From assembly GCF_035046485.1 (NCBI RefSeq), contig NC_085138.1, positions 30,901,047 through 30,965,046 on the forward strand: a stretch of 64,000 nucleotides of DNA. The letters are read 5' to 3'. Made by a program: the position numbers and the translations under genes. A model generated the notes under the pieces. The model saw nothing but the letters and a program-made list of their open reading frames with translations, made no database searches and had not been told where the DNA came from. Position 1 is the stretch's first letter. Every line of letters begins with the position of its first letter. Below are positions 23,546 to 34,581 of the stretch, piece by piece. This stretch comes from Aedes albopictus. Taxonomy: Eukaryota > Arthropoda > Insecta > Diptera > Culicidae.

Positions 23546-23610
23546 TCCAGATTTGAACTCGAGACCCGTCGATTGTCAGCCGCATGCCTTCCTATCTGCG
23601 CCATCCTAGA
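23546..23610 (-). other. tRNA-like segment (pol III box A/B)
   Basis: On the minus strand GGATGGCGCAGATAGGAAGG (box A-like), then GTCGATTG... and GAGTTCAAATC (box B-like) in tRNA spacing. A complete cloverleaf is not obvious. It is probably a tRNA-derived SINE head or a decayed tRNA. Confidence 0.4.
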
Positions 23611-24385
23611 GATGATGAATCGCTGCGCTCAAATCAAAAGATAAACTTCCCGTGGTTTAGTAATGATCAGACTTCGACTCCTATTCAGCAGTGGTGAATT
23701 AGAACAACATTATGGTTAACGACTGAACAACAGATTAATTCAGCTGTTGTTCAGTAAAAACCACGTGTTTTTCATCATGTACTCTGAGTCGAAGTATGAT
23801 AAAACGAAAGCGCTTATTTGACTTGTGAAAAATACATTATACAGATACACGCGCTAATTTTTACATGAACTCAAAAAGAAGCAGAAAAAAGTCTTGTTAA
23901 ACTATGTTGTAAAGGAATTGCTGCGAGTCGAATAAAAATCTTATTGAACGCTTGAAAAGTGTTTAAAATTATCATTGTAAATACCAATACGAAAAGTTGA
24001 ACATTGGCTACTTATTCAATTGAAACAGCAGTTGTACAGTAATGTGTATAGCATAATTTTAGTTTATAATTATAATTATTGTTATAATAACAACAATTCA
24101 GCATGTATGCTTGTTTGCGGCTGGCGATTGTTAGTTGGGTATGGCTTGTTCAAACTCTTCAATCAGCAATAAATAGATGGCTGAATATCTAGTTGAATAG
24201 AATATAGCTTTAAAGCATACACCAACATGCAGAATTAATCATCTATTGTTCAGCCTTTGATCAAATAATGTTTGACAGTTCACCCAAGCTTGTTCAGCCT
24301 TAATACAGGCTCAGATCAACTTATGTTCTTGATTATTTAGATACAACAAGTAATGCTCTTGTGTTCGAGAAAACGTATGCAATTG

Positions 24386-24455
24386 TGTGTGGTGTAAGTG
24401 CTAAGGTAAGTGACTATAAATCAGAAGGTCTGAGTTCAATTCCCAATTTTCCCAC
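24386..24455 (+). other. tRNA-like segment (box B) in the same TIR element
   Basis: GTGTAAGTGCTAAGG as a weak box A and GAGTTCAATTCCC (24432-24444) as box B, in the opposite orientation to the tRNA-like segment at 23546. Folding was not verified. Confidence 0.35.
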
Positions 24456-25012
24456 AGATATTCTGAAACATTTCTTCTGGCAATATAAGCATTGAATGAT
24501 AAAAATAGGGTCACGAAAGTGTTTTTATTTTTATTTTTACACGACTGATAAATATAATTGATAACTGATTAAGCGCAAATTAAGCCTTAAAACAACCTTT
24601 CAAAGAACCTTAAATCAGCTAAAAGTTGAATAAAATCACCAAAATTAGATGTTTAGGAGCTGAATAAAGAATTGTACCTCTTGTGCTCAGCTTTTGCTCA
24701 AATAAAGGCTGATTTAAAATAGCTGCAAAAACGTTTGTACAGCATCTAATTGTTACCTGGGATATTCTTTAGAAACAAATTATCAATTTCAAGCTTTTGT
24801 TTCACGTTTTACGAAAAACTCGTGTATGGGAAACATGTAGGTATGGTAAAAACCTACATTTTTTCTGAAGACAGTTTGATTCTATCATTATAATGGTATG
24901 AGTTATGTGTAGTTTTTCAATTTTAAAATAACGTTCTCGTAATTTTTGCTGCAAGTGTGGCTTTACATATGCCCTTCCAAATGCCGCTTAAAGAACTTTT
25001 TTTGCCTTTCTC

Positions 25013-26290
25013 GTACACTAAGTATACTGGAAAGGCTATATGTTCACTCCAAAAATGACTTTTTGATAGAAGGCCCGGAGGGTCGAGTCACATATACCAA
25101 TCAACTCAGCTTGACGAATTGAGGTGATGTCTGTGTGTGTGTATGTATGTATGTGTGTGTGTATGTGTGTGTACAAAAAAACTCACATCACTTTTTGGCA
25201 GTAAACCTCAACCGATTTTAATGACCAACGGTTCATTCGACGCGGAATCTGGTCCCATTGTTTCCTATTGAAAATGGTTCGGATCGGTCCAGCCGTTCCG
25301 GAGTTATGGCCATTTAGGTGTTCCGGATCGGTACCCCAGGAAGGGGCCAGATATGAAAACGCTACAAACCCATTCATGCGACACATAAAACCACGGCACT
25401 TTCGAAAACATGATGAACGGTAAACAGGAAAACAGTCTCGGGCCATATCTGAACCGGTAGTGTTCCGGAACCGGTTCCGGGTGACCCGCCGGAAGTGGCC
25501 AAATATGAAAGTGAACCAAACCCTTCATGCGACACATCAAACAGCGGATTTTTCGATAACCTGATAAACAGTAAGCAGGAAAACATTCTCAGACCATATC
25601 TGAACCGGTAGTATTCCGGAACCGGTTCTGGGTGTTCCGCCGGAAGTGGCTAAATATGAAAGTGAACCAAACCCTTCATGCGATACAACAAACAGCGGCT
25701 TTTTCGATAGCCTGATGAACAGTAGGCAGGAAAATATTCTCGGACCATATCTGAACCGGTAGTGTGCCGGAACCGGTTCTGGATGTTCTGCTGGAAGTGG
25801 CTAAATATGAAAGTGAACCAAACCCATGCATGCGATACAACAAACAGCGGCTTTTTCGATAGCCTGATGAACAGTGGGCAGGGAAACATTCTCAGACCAT
25901 TTCGGAACCGGTAGTGTTACTGAACCGGTTCCAGATGTCACGCCGGAAGTAGCCAAGTATAAAAGTTAACCAATCCCTTACATGCGACGCATCAAATCGC
26001 AAGCTCTTCAGGCAACCTGATAAACGGTTAATAAAAGAGAATAGTTTCAGATCATATTTGGATCAACCGATAGAGTTCCGGAACCGGTTCCGGGTGTCCC
26101 GCTGGAAGTGGTCAAATGTAGTAGATATCAAAACCCGTGCCTGCGGCACATTAAACAGCGGCTTTTAAAATAACGTGATGAACGATTAGTCAGAAAATAG
26201 GCTCAAACCACAACGAAGATCTTTATAAAGGCCACAGACGTCTTACTCTACTCACTCTCCATCGTCCTTGTTTTCAACGGTTGAAACCAA
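25013..26290 (+). mobile_element. TGCCTTTCTCGT element, copy 1 (truncated), with 151-bp array
   Basis: The first roughly 300 bases (TGCCTTTCTCGTACAC..., GAAAGGCTATATGTTCAC, a GT/ATGT microsatellite at about 25130-25172, then CTCACATCACTTTTTGGC) match 35961 onward almost base for base. A 151-bp tandem array follows, then GACGTCTTACTCTACTCAC matching 38650. The matching right terminus ACGAGAAAGGCA is not found here, so this copy is interrupted or truncated. Homology to 38705-38750 may resume at 27085-27131 (AGCCTAAA...GTCGAAGACCG). No protein is encoded. Confidence 0.7.
25439..26160 (+). repeat. 151-bp tandem array, about 5 units
   Basis: Units begin around GAACCGGTAGTGTTCCGG at 25452, 25603, 25754, 25906 and 26058, a period of 151-152 bp. 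Each contains the octamer AACCGGTT (25469, 25620, 25771, 25922 and 26073 or within a base), in the best units inside the 16-bp palindrome CCGGAACCGGTTCCGG. Minus-strand frames through the array are repeat products, not genes. Confidence 0.85.
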
Positions 26291-26586
26291 TATTAATCGT
26301 TGTTGCTCGTTTGACGTCTACTCACTACCAACATCAAGCCGCAGTGAAACGCAACCTGATTAGCATTTGGCGATTATTTTTTCGTAACGATGAATATAAT
26401 AGCAATATGTTACAAATGATATGTCTGTTTGTCTGTACTAAAGCAATCTCATCAAATCACTGAGGTGTAAAAATATACAGTAGGATAGGTCAACGTTATA
26501 TGAGAAAATTATCGCATCAACCCCGGAGAAAGTTTTTTCAATCCTATTTTCCGTCTAAAACTACTGGGAATTTTTTATGGGATTTA

Positions 26587-27008
26587 CTGCCGTGAATCGC
26601 AAGTCAGTCCCATCTGCATTTTGGGCAAAATTGAGTTGATGGTAGTTTTTGATCTTTCTTCGGATGGTCTTTCAGCTGTGTGAATAAAATTATATAGTTT
26701 GTTCAGTAAAATCGAAAAACAACACCAAGTCAGATTGTCCCATAATGAAAAGTAATCGCAAGTCAGTCCCATTACGAACTTATGTACCCTGCAGTACAAA
26801 ATCGGACACTGTTTTAGAAAGTTTTATATTTTTTGCAGTTACGTTTTCACGTTTGAAACAATTTGTGAAAGTTTCATGATGATCGCAGTAGTATTCAATT
26901 TATGGCGATTTTTTGAAATTTCACGTAGAAATCGAATTTTAAAACTTCAGAGTCCATTTTCTCAATGCCTACTTTTTACATATGGGACTGACTTGCGATT
27001 CACGGCAG
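26587..27008. mobile_element. MITE with perfect TIRs and TTTA duplication
   Basis: A 422-bp element starting CTGCCGTGAATCGCAAGTCA (27 perfect terminal bases mirrored at 26982-27008) and flanked by TTTA on both sides (26583-26586, 27009-27012). A third copy of AATCGCAAGTCAGTCCCAT occurs internally at about 26755. No coding capacity. The superfamily is not assigned. Confidence 0.8.
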
Positions 27009-27629
27009 TTTAGTAAGGGCAATTTCACTTGCTTGCATTTTTTGTCAAATTTTACATGAATTTTGTAACCTATGATAAAAAAAATTAGCCTAAAGTTTGA
27101 AGAAAAAACTATGTCGAAGACCGTAAAGCAGGGCTGACCAACATACGGCCCGCGGAATCGATGAATGAAACTTGGCCCAAGGATTGAAATATTTGAAGAT
27201 ATTTCATATTTAACCTTCGTCGTGCATTAGGGTCATTATGACCCAAAACGCGATTTCAAGCATTAATATCTCTTTTGTTAGTTAACTTATCGTAATGAAA
27301 CTTCTTGACTTTTAATATTTTGCAGAAACGAGTCTTTTGAAAAAAAAATTGTTTCTTAAGGTGAAACCAAAATGGCGCCACAAAAAAAGTTACGAATAAT
27401 GCATTGGGGTCATTATGACCCAGAAAATCAAACTCTTATAGAATGATGATTTTTTCACCAATTCAAATGACCAAAGTCTTATTTGATAGATAATTACGTC
27501 AAGAATGTGTTGATATGTTAAAATTGTGGTTCCGGGATCATTGGCCACCGGGAATCTGCTACACAGGGCACCATGTCGGACATGTGGGATAGCACTACAT
27601 TTTGCCAGTACTTGAGGAATATGTCGCAT

Positions 27630-30310
27630 TCTGGACCACTTAGAAGGATACTGTCTTCGACAAAGTTGCTCAGAATACTAAGAGCTTCCACATAGGAAAC
27701 AATTTAGTTCGAGAACCACTCACTGCGTGGCGCTAGTGTTCCTATAAGCTTCCAGTTCAGTCTGAACGTCGTATATCTCGCGTTCTGGACCACCTAGAAG
27801 GATACTGTCTTCGGCAAAGTTGCTCAGAAGACTAAGAGCTTTCACATAGGAAACAATTTAGTTCGAGAATCACTCACTGCGTGGCGCTAGTGTTCCTATA
27901 AGCTTCCAGTTCAGTCTGAACGTCGTATATCTCGCGTTCTAGACCACCTAGAAGGATACTGTCCTCGGCAAAGTTGCTCAGAAGACTAAGAGCTTTCACA
28001 TAGGAAATAATTTAGTTCGAGAATCACTCACTGCGTGGCACTAGTGTTCCTATAAGCTTCCAGTTCAGTCTGAACGTCGTATATCTCGCGTTCTGGACCA
28101 CCTAGAAGGATACTGTCTTCGGCAAAGTTGCTCAGAAGACTAAGAGCTTTCACATAGGAAACAATTTAGTTCGAGAATCACTCACTGCGTGGCGCTAGTG
28201 TTCCTATAAGCTTCCAGTTCAGTCTGAAATTCGTATATCTCGCGTTCTGGACCACCTAGAAGGACACTGTCTTCGACAAAGTTGCTCAGAAGAGTAAGAG
28301 CTTTCACACAGGAAACAATTTAGTTCGAAAATCACTCACTGCGTGGCGCTAGTGTTCCTATAAACTTCCAGTTCAGTATGAACGTCGTATATCTCGCGTT
28401 CTAGACCATCTAGAAGGATACTGTCTTCGGCAAAGTTGCTCAGAAGACTAAGAGCATTCACATAGATAACAATTTAGTTCGAGAATCACTCACTGCGTGG
28501 CGCTAGTGTTTCTATAAGCTTCCAGTTCAGTCTGAACGTCGTATATCTCGCGTTCTGGACCACCTAAAAGGATACTGTCTTCGGCAAAGTTCCTCAGAAG
28601 ACTAAGAGCTTTCACATAGGAAACAATTTAGTTCGAGAATCACTTACTGCGTGGCGCTATTGTTCCTATGAGCTTCCATTTCAGTCTGAACGCCGTATAT
28701 CTCGCGTTCTGGACCACCTAGAAGGATACTGTCTTCGGCAAAGTTGCTCAGAAGTCTAAGAGCTTTCATATAGTAAACAATTTAGTTCGAGAATCACTCA
28801 CTGCGTGGCACTAGTATTCTTAGGTGTTTTCAGTTCAGTCTGAACGTCGTATATCTCGTGTTCTGGACCACTTAGGAGGATACTGTCTTCGGCAAAGTCA
28901 CTCAGAAGACTAAAATCTTTCGCATGGAAAACAATTTAGTTCGAGAATCACTCACTGCGTGGCGCTAGTGTTCTTAGGAGCTTTCAGTTCAATCTGAACG
29001 TCGTATATCTCGTGTTCTGAACCACTTAGAAGGATTATGCCATTCGGCAAAGTTGCTCAGAACAATAAAATCTTTCGCATAGAAAATAATTTAGTTCGAG
29101 AATCACTCACTGCATGGTGCTAGTGTTCCTATGAGCTTCCAGTTTAGTCTGAACGTCGTATATCTCGCGTTCTGGACCACCTAGAAGGATACTGTCTTCG
29201 ACAAAGTTGCTCAGAACACTAAAAGCTTTCGCAAAAAAAAACAATTTAGTTCGAGAATCATTCACCGCATGGCGTTAGTGTTCCTATGAGCTTTCAGTTC
29301 AGTCTTAACTTCGTATATCTCGCGTTCTGGACCACTTAGAAGGATACTGTCTTCGGCAAAGTTGCTCAGAAGACTAAAATCTTTCGCATGGAAAACAATT
29401 TAGTTCGAAAATCACTCACTGCGTGGCGCTAGTGTTCTTAGGAGCTTTCAGTTCAACCTGAACGTCGTAGATCTCGTGTTCTGAACCACTTAGAAGGATA
29501 CTTTCTTCGGCAAAGTTGCTCAGAACAATACAATCTTTCGCATAGAACACAATTTAGTTCGAGAATCACTCACTGCATGGTGCTATTGTTCCTATGAGCT
29601 TCCTGTTCAGTCTGAACGTCGTATATCTCGCGTTCTGGACCATCTAGAAAGATACTGTCTTCGGCAAAGTTGCTCAGAAGACTAAGAGCTTTCACATAGG
29701 AAACAATTTAGTTCGAGAATCACTCACTGCATGGCGCTAGTGTTCCTATAAGCTGCCAGTTCAGTTTGAACGTCGTATATCTCGTGATCTGGACCACTGA
29801 GAAGGATACTGTCTTCGGCAAAGTAACTCAGAGGACTAAAAGCTTTTACATAGAAAACAATTTAGTTCGAGAATCACTCACTGCGGGGCGCTAGTGTTCT
29901 TAGGTGCTTCCAGTTCAGTCTGAACGTCGTATATCTCGTGTTCTGGACCACCTAGAAGGATACTATCTTCGGCAAAGTTGATCAGAAGACTAAGAGCTTT
30001 CACATAGTAAACAATTTAGTTCGAGAATCACTCACTGCTTGGCGCTTTTGTTCTTAGGAGTTTCCAATTCAGTCTACATGCCGTATATCTCGTGATCTGG
30101 ACCACTTAGAAAGATACTGTCTTCGGCAAAGTTGCTCAGAAGACTAAGAGCTTTTACATAGGAAAAAATAGTTCAAAAATTATTCACTGCGTGGTGCTAG
30201 TGTTCTTAGGAGTTTCCAGTTCAGCCAGAACGTCGTATATCTCGCGCTCTCTACCACTTAGAAGGATACTGTCTTCGACCAAGTTCCTCAGAAGACTAAT
30301 AGTTTTCATG
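27630..30310 (+). repeat. 154-bp tandem array, left arm (about 18 units)
   Basis: The anchor GGACCACCTAGAAGGATACT recurs at 27787, 27941, 28095, 28249, 28403, 28557 and onward at 154-bp steps to about 30251. Each unit has TGTCTTCGGCAAAGTTGCTC, then CAATTTAGTTCGAGAATCAC, CACTGCGTGGCGCTAGTG and CAGTTCAGTCTGAACGTCG. The GTTCAG-T-CTGAAC inverted repeat is kept in most units. Units nearer the spacer are more diverged. No gene. Confidence 0.95.
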
Positions 30311-30322
30311 ATGTGATGCTAC

Positions 30323-30529
30323 ACACCAAGACGCTTTCAGACAAATTTTAATGAGCTGAAAGATTAAGCTTTTTCGCTGAACTTTCGGCAAAATTTGCTG
30401 AGCTACAGCAAAACGTTGATGGTGATCAGTAGTTTTGACTGAACAAATCAGCAAACCTTGCTGAATTTTCACAAATATTTTGCTAAAACTTTTAACTCGG
30501 CAAATTTTAGTTAAAAATTTTTGGGGTGT
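30323..30529. mobile_element. MITE (ACACC...GGTGT) inserted in the left array
   Basis: Starts ACACCAAGACG and ends TTTTTGGGGTGT. The interior repeats GCAAAATTTGCTGA and TTCAGC words. Diverged 154-bp-type sequence (GTTCTTAGTAGCTGAAAG, and again at 30650-30690) resumes beyond it, so it inserted into an array unit. A related fragment lies at about 34695-34860. Confidence 0.55.
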
Positions 30530-30690
30530 ATTGTTCTTAGTAGCTGAAAGCTTGATATAATCGTTGTGTATCCGTGTTACTATGTTTGTAAAACCTTCCA
30601 AGAAGAAAAGAAGCTTTTACATTGAAAGTTTATTTCAAAATTTTCTCACAACGTGGTACTTGTGTTCTTTTGAGCTGTCAGTTTAATCTC

Positions 30691-32459
30691 GGGTCATGCA
30701 GTTTTGTAACGTGTTGTTGTCAGAGTTTGATGCATTATGTACCTTGTTTTCGTTGTCCGCCTGTTGGTTTTGTTGTTCGCCCCTGTCTGTCGTCGCCCGC
30801 CTTCCGTTTGTCCCCTTCTTGTCGTTGTCTTCCGATAAAGTCATTTCTTTTTGGTTCCGTTACAGATATGGACAATTTGTCCCATCAATGTTTTTAGAAT
30901 AAGTTAGCAAAAAATTTTGTTTTAAACCCATAAATCCATCCTTCTCAATTTTATTTTATTTTATTTTATTTTCAATCCTTAACCTCGAAACAGCCGCGAG
31001 TACTTCGGCTTCCCAAACTAACATAGTTTTAAGGCAGTAATAAATTGAAAAATGTAAAATCAATGTAATAACAAAAGATTTCGGCTCAGTTATGCCCATG
31101 TGGCGCTTGAGCCTTCCAAATATACGAATAGATAAAAAAATTCTTTGGTGAAAGTTTTCAAGATTTTTTAGGAACTTATGTAACATATGCTTCGGCAATG
31201 GCTTTGTGGACTTTTTCAAAAAATTTCTTCTACGGAAATTTCTTTGGGAATCCCGTCTGAAAGTTCTTTTTGTTTTTTTTTTACAATTCAATTGGAAAAC
31301 CCTATGCTTATTACTTTTGGAATATTTGTAACATTCTTTTGGAAACATATGTGCCAATTCTTACTGATTCGGTATTTCTTTTGCAAATCGTTTTGGCGAA
31401 TTCCGTAAAAGTAACCATGCGAAAATATTTCGAATTTCCTTTTGGCGGAATTTCTTCAGCAAATTCTTTGAAAATCCTTTAGCAATATTTAGTGGATTTG
31501 ATCCAAAACTTCATATAAGTTTTTTTTGGGTTTTCTATTTCGGCAATTCTTTGAAATTTTGTTCGATAAATCTTTTGGAAATTTCTCAGCAATAATATTG
31601 GAAATTGATTGACGTTATTATATTTGAAAATACCTACAGCATAACTGTGGGGTTCGTGATTGTACTGTTAGTAACGCCTGCCTTTTAGGCGTATTGTAAG
31701 CCACGAATTGTGGGTTCAATTTCATCCCGGTCGGGAGAAAATTTTTGCCAAACGGAAAATTCTTCATTGAGCCACTGGATATCTTACAGTCTTACATGTA
31801 ATCCGTTGTCTAGTGTAAGTTATATACAGTCTGTGGTCTTTGGCTGAAGAAGGTGTGCAAATTTATCAGGCAACTCTTACGGGATTTCCTTTATCAATTT
31901 CTTTGGAAGTTTTCTTTTATCTCTTTATTCGGGAATTTTCTGCCGTAGGCAGGTTCATCGGCTTTCTTTTCTAAGTTTTATCTGCAATCCCTTTGGAAAT
32001 TTAGCTGACAATTACTTTTGTTATTCTTTCGACAGCTCTTTGCAAAATTGAATTTTTAAAAATTTCTTCAGTATTCTTTCAGCATTGGAAACTCCTTTAG
32101 AAAATCCTTACAGAATTTCGTTTGTTATTACTTTGGAAATTCAATTAGATACTCCTCACAAAATTAAAAAAAAACACAATGGCATGGCCGGAGAAAAGCT
32201 CATCGGAATTACCTTAAGAATTTCCAAAAATCAAGGTATTTTCAAGAAGACCATCAAAAATTAAAATTCAGTATATTTCAAGAAGCAATTTCCAAATACG
32301 TTTGAATGTTGAAATAGCTGAAGGCACCCTCAAGAAATTACCGAATGACTTTCCAAAGGAATTGCTACTGAAATTTAACAAGGGAATCCTGAAGTAGATT
32401 CCGTCTTGAACTAAATTGTTTTCTATGCGGAAGCTCTTAGTCTTTCGATCATTTTTTCC
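30691..32459. other. Spacer of the foldback element
   Basis: A CGCCCG/TTGTCG-rich stretch (30690-30860), a TTTTATTTTATT run at 30950, then filler. The 133-codon minus-strand frame at 30956-31357 is Lys/Phe-rich filler without a domain. I see no transposase motif here. Confidence 0.5.
31648..31860 (+). mobile_element. tRNA-derived SINE, GGGCCACTGG family, longer copy
   Basis: A decayed tRNA-like head (GTTAGTAACGCC..., box B-like GGGTTCAATTTC, CCCGGTCGGGAGAAAA) precedes the same body as 10623-10748 (CAAACGGAAAATTCTTCATT, GAGCCACTGG, GTCTGTGG...TTTGGCTGAAGAAGGTGT). It is older than the Feilai-like copy by its mismatches. Confidence 0.65.
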
Positions 32460-34320
32460 CAAGACAGTATCCTTCTAAGTGGTTCAGATCGCGAGATAGA
32501 CGACGTTCAGACTAAACTGGAATCTCCGAAGAGCACTAGCGCCACATAGCGAGTGATTCTCGAACTAAATTGTATTCTATGTGAAAGCTCTCAATCTTCT
32601 GAGTAACTTTTCCCAAGTTTCTTTTCTAAGTGGTCCAGATCGCAAAATAAACGACGTTCAGACTAAACTGGAAGCAACCAAGAGCACTAGCGCTACGCAG
32701 TGAGTGATTCTCGAACTAAATTGTATTCTATTTGAAAGCTCTCAGTCTGCCGAGTAACTTTTCGCAAGGCAGTATCCTTCTAAGATGTTCAAAATGTGAG
32801 ATATAAGACGTTTAGACTGAACTGGAAGCTCATAGGAACACTAGCGCCACGCAGTGAGCGATTCTTGGACTAAATTATTTGTTCTGAGCAACTTTGCCGA
32901 AGGCAGTATCCTTCCAAGTGGTTCAGAACACGAGATATACGACGTTCAGATTGAACTGAAAGCTCCTAAGAACACTAGCGCCATGCAGTGAGTGATTTTC
33001 GAACTAAATTGTTTCCTATGTGAAAGCTCTTACTCTTCTGAGGAAGTTTGCCGAAGACAGTTTCCTTCTAGGTGGTCCAGAACGCGAGATATACGACGTT
33101 CAGACTGAACTGGAAGCTTATAGGAACGCTAGCGCCACGCAGTGAGTGATTTTCGAACTAAATTGTTATCTATGTGAATGCTCTTAGTCTTCTGAGCAAC
33201 TTTGCCGAAGACAGTATATTTCTAGGTGGTCTAGAACGCGAGATATACGACGTTCAGACTGAACTGGAAGCTTATAGGAACACTAGCGCCACGCAGTGAG
33301 TGATTCTCGAACTAAATTGTTTCCTATGTGAAAGCTCTTAGTCTTCTGAGGAACTTTGCCGAAGACAGTATCCTTCTAGGTGGTCCAGAACGCGAGATAT
33401 ACGACGTTCAGACTGAACTGGAAGCTTATAGGAACACTAGCGCCACGCAGTGAGTGATTCTCTAACTAAATTATTTCCTATGTGAAAGCTCTTAGTCTTC
33501 TGAGGAACTTTGCCGAAGACAGTATCTTTCTAGGTGGTCTAGAACGCGAGATATATGACGTTCAGACTGAACTGGAAGCTTATAGGAACACTAGCGCCAC
33601 GCAGTGAGTGATTCTCGAACTAAATTGTTTCTTATGTGAAAGCTCTTAGTCTTCTGAGCAACTTTGCCGAAGACAGTGTCCTTCTAGGTGGTCCAGAACG
33701 CGAGATATACGAATTTCAGACTGAACTGGAAGCTTATAGGAACACTAGCGCCCCGCAGTGAGTGATTCTCGAACTAAATTATTTCCTATGTGAAAGCTCT
33801 TAGTCTTCTGAGCAACTTTGCCGAAGACAGTATCCTTCTAGACGGTCTAGAACGCGAGATATACGGCATTCAGACTGAACTGGAAGCTTATAGGAACACT
33901 AGCGCCACGCAGTGAGTGATTCTCGAACTAAATTGTTATCTATGTGAAAGCTCTTAGTCTTCTGAGCAACTTTGCCGAAGACAGTATATTTCTAGGTGGT
34001 CTAGAACGCGAGATATACGACATTCAGACTGAACTGGAAGCTTATAGGAACACTAGCGCCACGCAGTGAGTGATTCTCGAACTAAATTATTTCCTCTGTG
34101 AAAGCTCTTACTCTTCTGAGCAACTTTGCGGAAGACAGTATCCTTCTAGGTGGTCCAGAACGCGAGATATACGACGTTCAGACTGAACTGGAAGCTTATA
34201 GGAACACTAGCGCCACGCAGTGAGTGATTCTCGAACTAAATTGTTTTCTATGTGAAAGCTCTTAGTATTCTGAGCAACTTTGCCGAAGACAGTATCCTTC
34301 TAAGTGGTCCAGAATGCGAG
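32460..34320 (-). repeat. 154-bp tandem array, right arm (12-13 units, inverted)
   Basis: Reverse complement of the left array: AAGACAGTATCCTTCTAGGT, CGAGATATACGACGTTCAGA, CTAGCGCCACGCAGTGAGTG and so on every 154 bp. One unit near 32870-32900 is shortened. The outermost units (33000-34300) are very alike, the innermost ones diverged, the same gradient as the left arm. Confidence 0.95.
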
Positions 34321-34581
34321 ATATTCCTCAACTACTGGCAAAATGTAGTGCTATCCCACATGTCCGACATGGTGCCCTGTGTAGCAGATTCCCGGTGGCC
34401 AATGATCCCGGAACCACTATTTCAACATATCAACACATTCTTGACGTAATTATCTATCAAATAAGACTTTGGTCATTAGAATTGGTGAAAAAATCATCAT
34501 TCTATAAGAGTTTGATTTTCTGGGTCATAATGACCCCAATGCATTATTCGTAACTTTTTTTTAATGCCCGAAGAAGGTTAA

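Larger units (their letters stand above)
23109..24761. mobile_element. TIR element (CCCARGTAACAAT ends) with tRNA-like inserts
   Basis: The left end CCCAAGTAACAATGGATGCT and right end AGCATCTAATTGTTACCTGGG (given as AGCATCTAATTGTTACC then TGGG) form imperfect terminal inverted repeats of about 25 bp. The interior (1.65 kb) is AT-rich with many TTCAGC/GCTGAA words and two tRNA-like segments (23546-23610 minus, 24386-24455 plus). There is no transposase frame. I cannot see a clear target duplication, so the superfamily is open. Confidence 0.6.
27214..34577. mobile_element. Foldback-type element, TTAA flanks, arms built of 154-bp arrays
   Basis: TTAA at 27210-27213 and 34578-34581 flank ends CCTTCGTCG... 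and ...CGAAGAAGG. Inside each end lies the near-palindrome GGGTCATTATGACCC and a segment (27385-27630 left, 34314-34560 right) that is almost identical in inverse orientation. Next come long arrays of a 154-bp unit: about 18 copies on the left (27630-30310 plus a degraded unit to 30690) and 12-13 in inverse on the right (32460-34320). A 1.8-kb unrelated spacer with a MITE and a SINE separates them. Drosophila FB elements also have long inverted repeats made of tandem subrepeats, so the architecture is precedented. TTAA suggests piggyBac-type mobilisation by inference. No transposase is present. Confidence 0.8.

Noticed and set aside
23546..24455. Functional tRNA genes
   Set aside because: Box-like words are present but I cannot draw a full acceptor stem and cloverleaf for either segment, and both lie within a transposable element.
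25183..25889. Minus-strand frames of 70-87 codons rich in Ser, Phe and Pro
   Set aside because: They recur with the 151-bp tandem unit and share the same peptide phrases. They are repeat translations.
30956..31357. 133-codon minus-strand frame inside the foldback element as a transposase
   Set aside because: Lys/Phe/Arg-rich filler translation with no DDE/DDD or RT motif. Similar frames occur in filler throughout the window.
27390..34553. Paired 79-codon frames (27390-27629 minus, 34314-34553 plus) as a conserved gene
   Set aside because: They are the two arms of one inverted repeat, so their similarity reflects element structure. No domain is recognised and one arm has no ATG-supported context distinct from the repeat.
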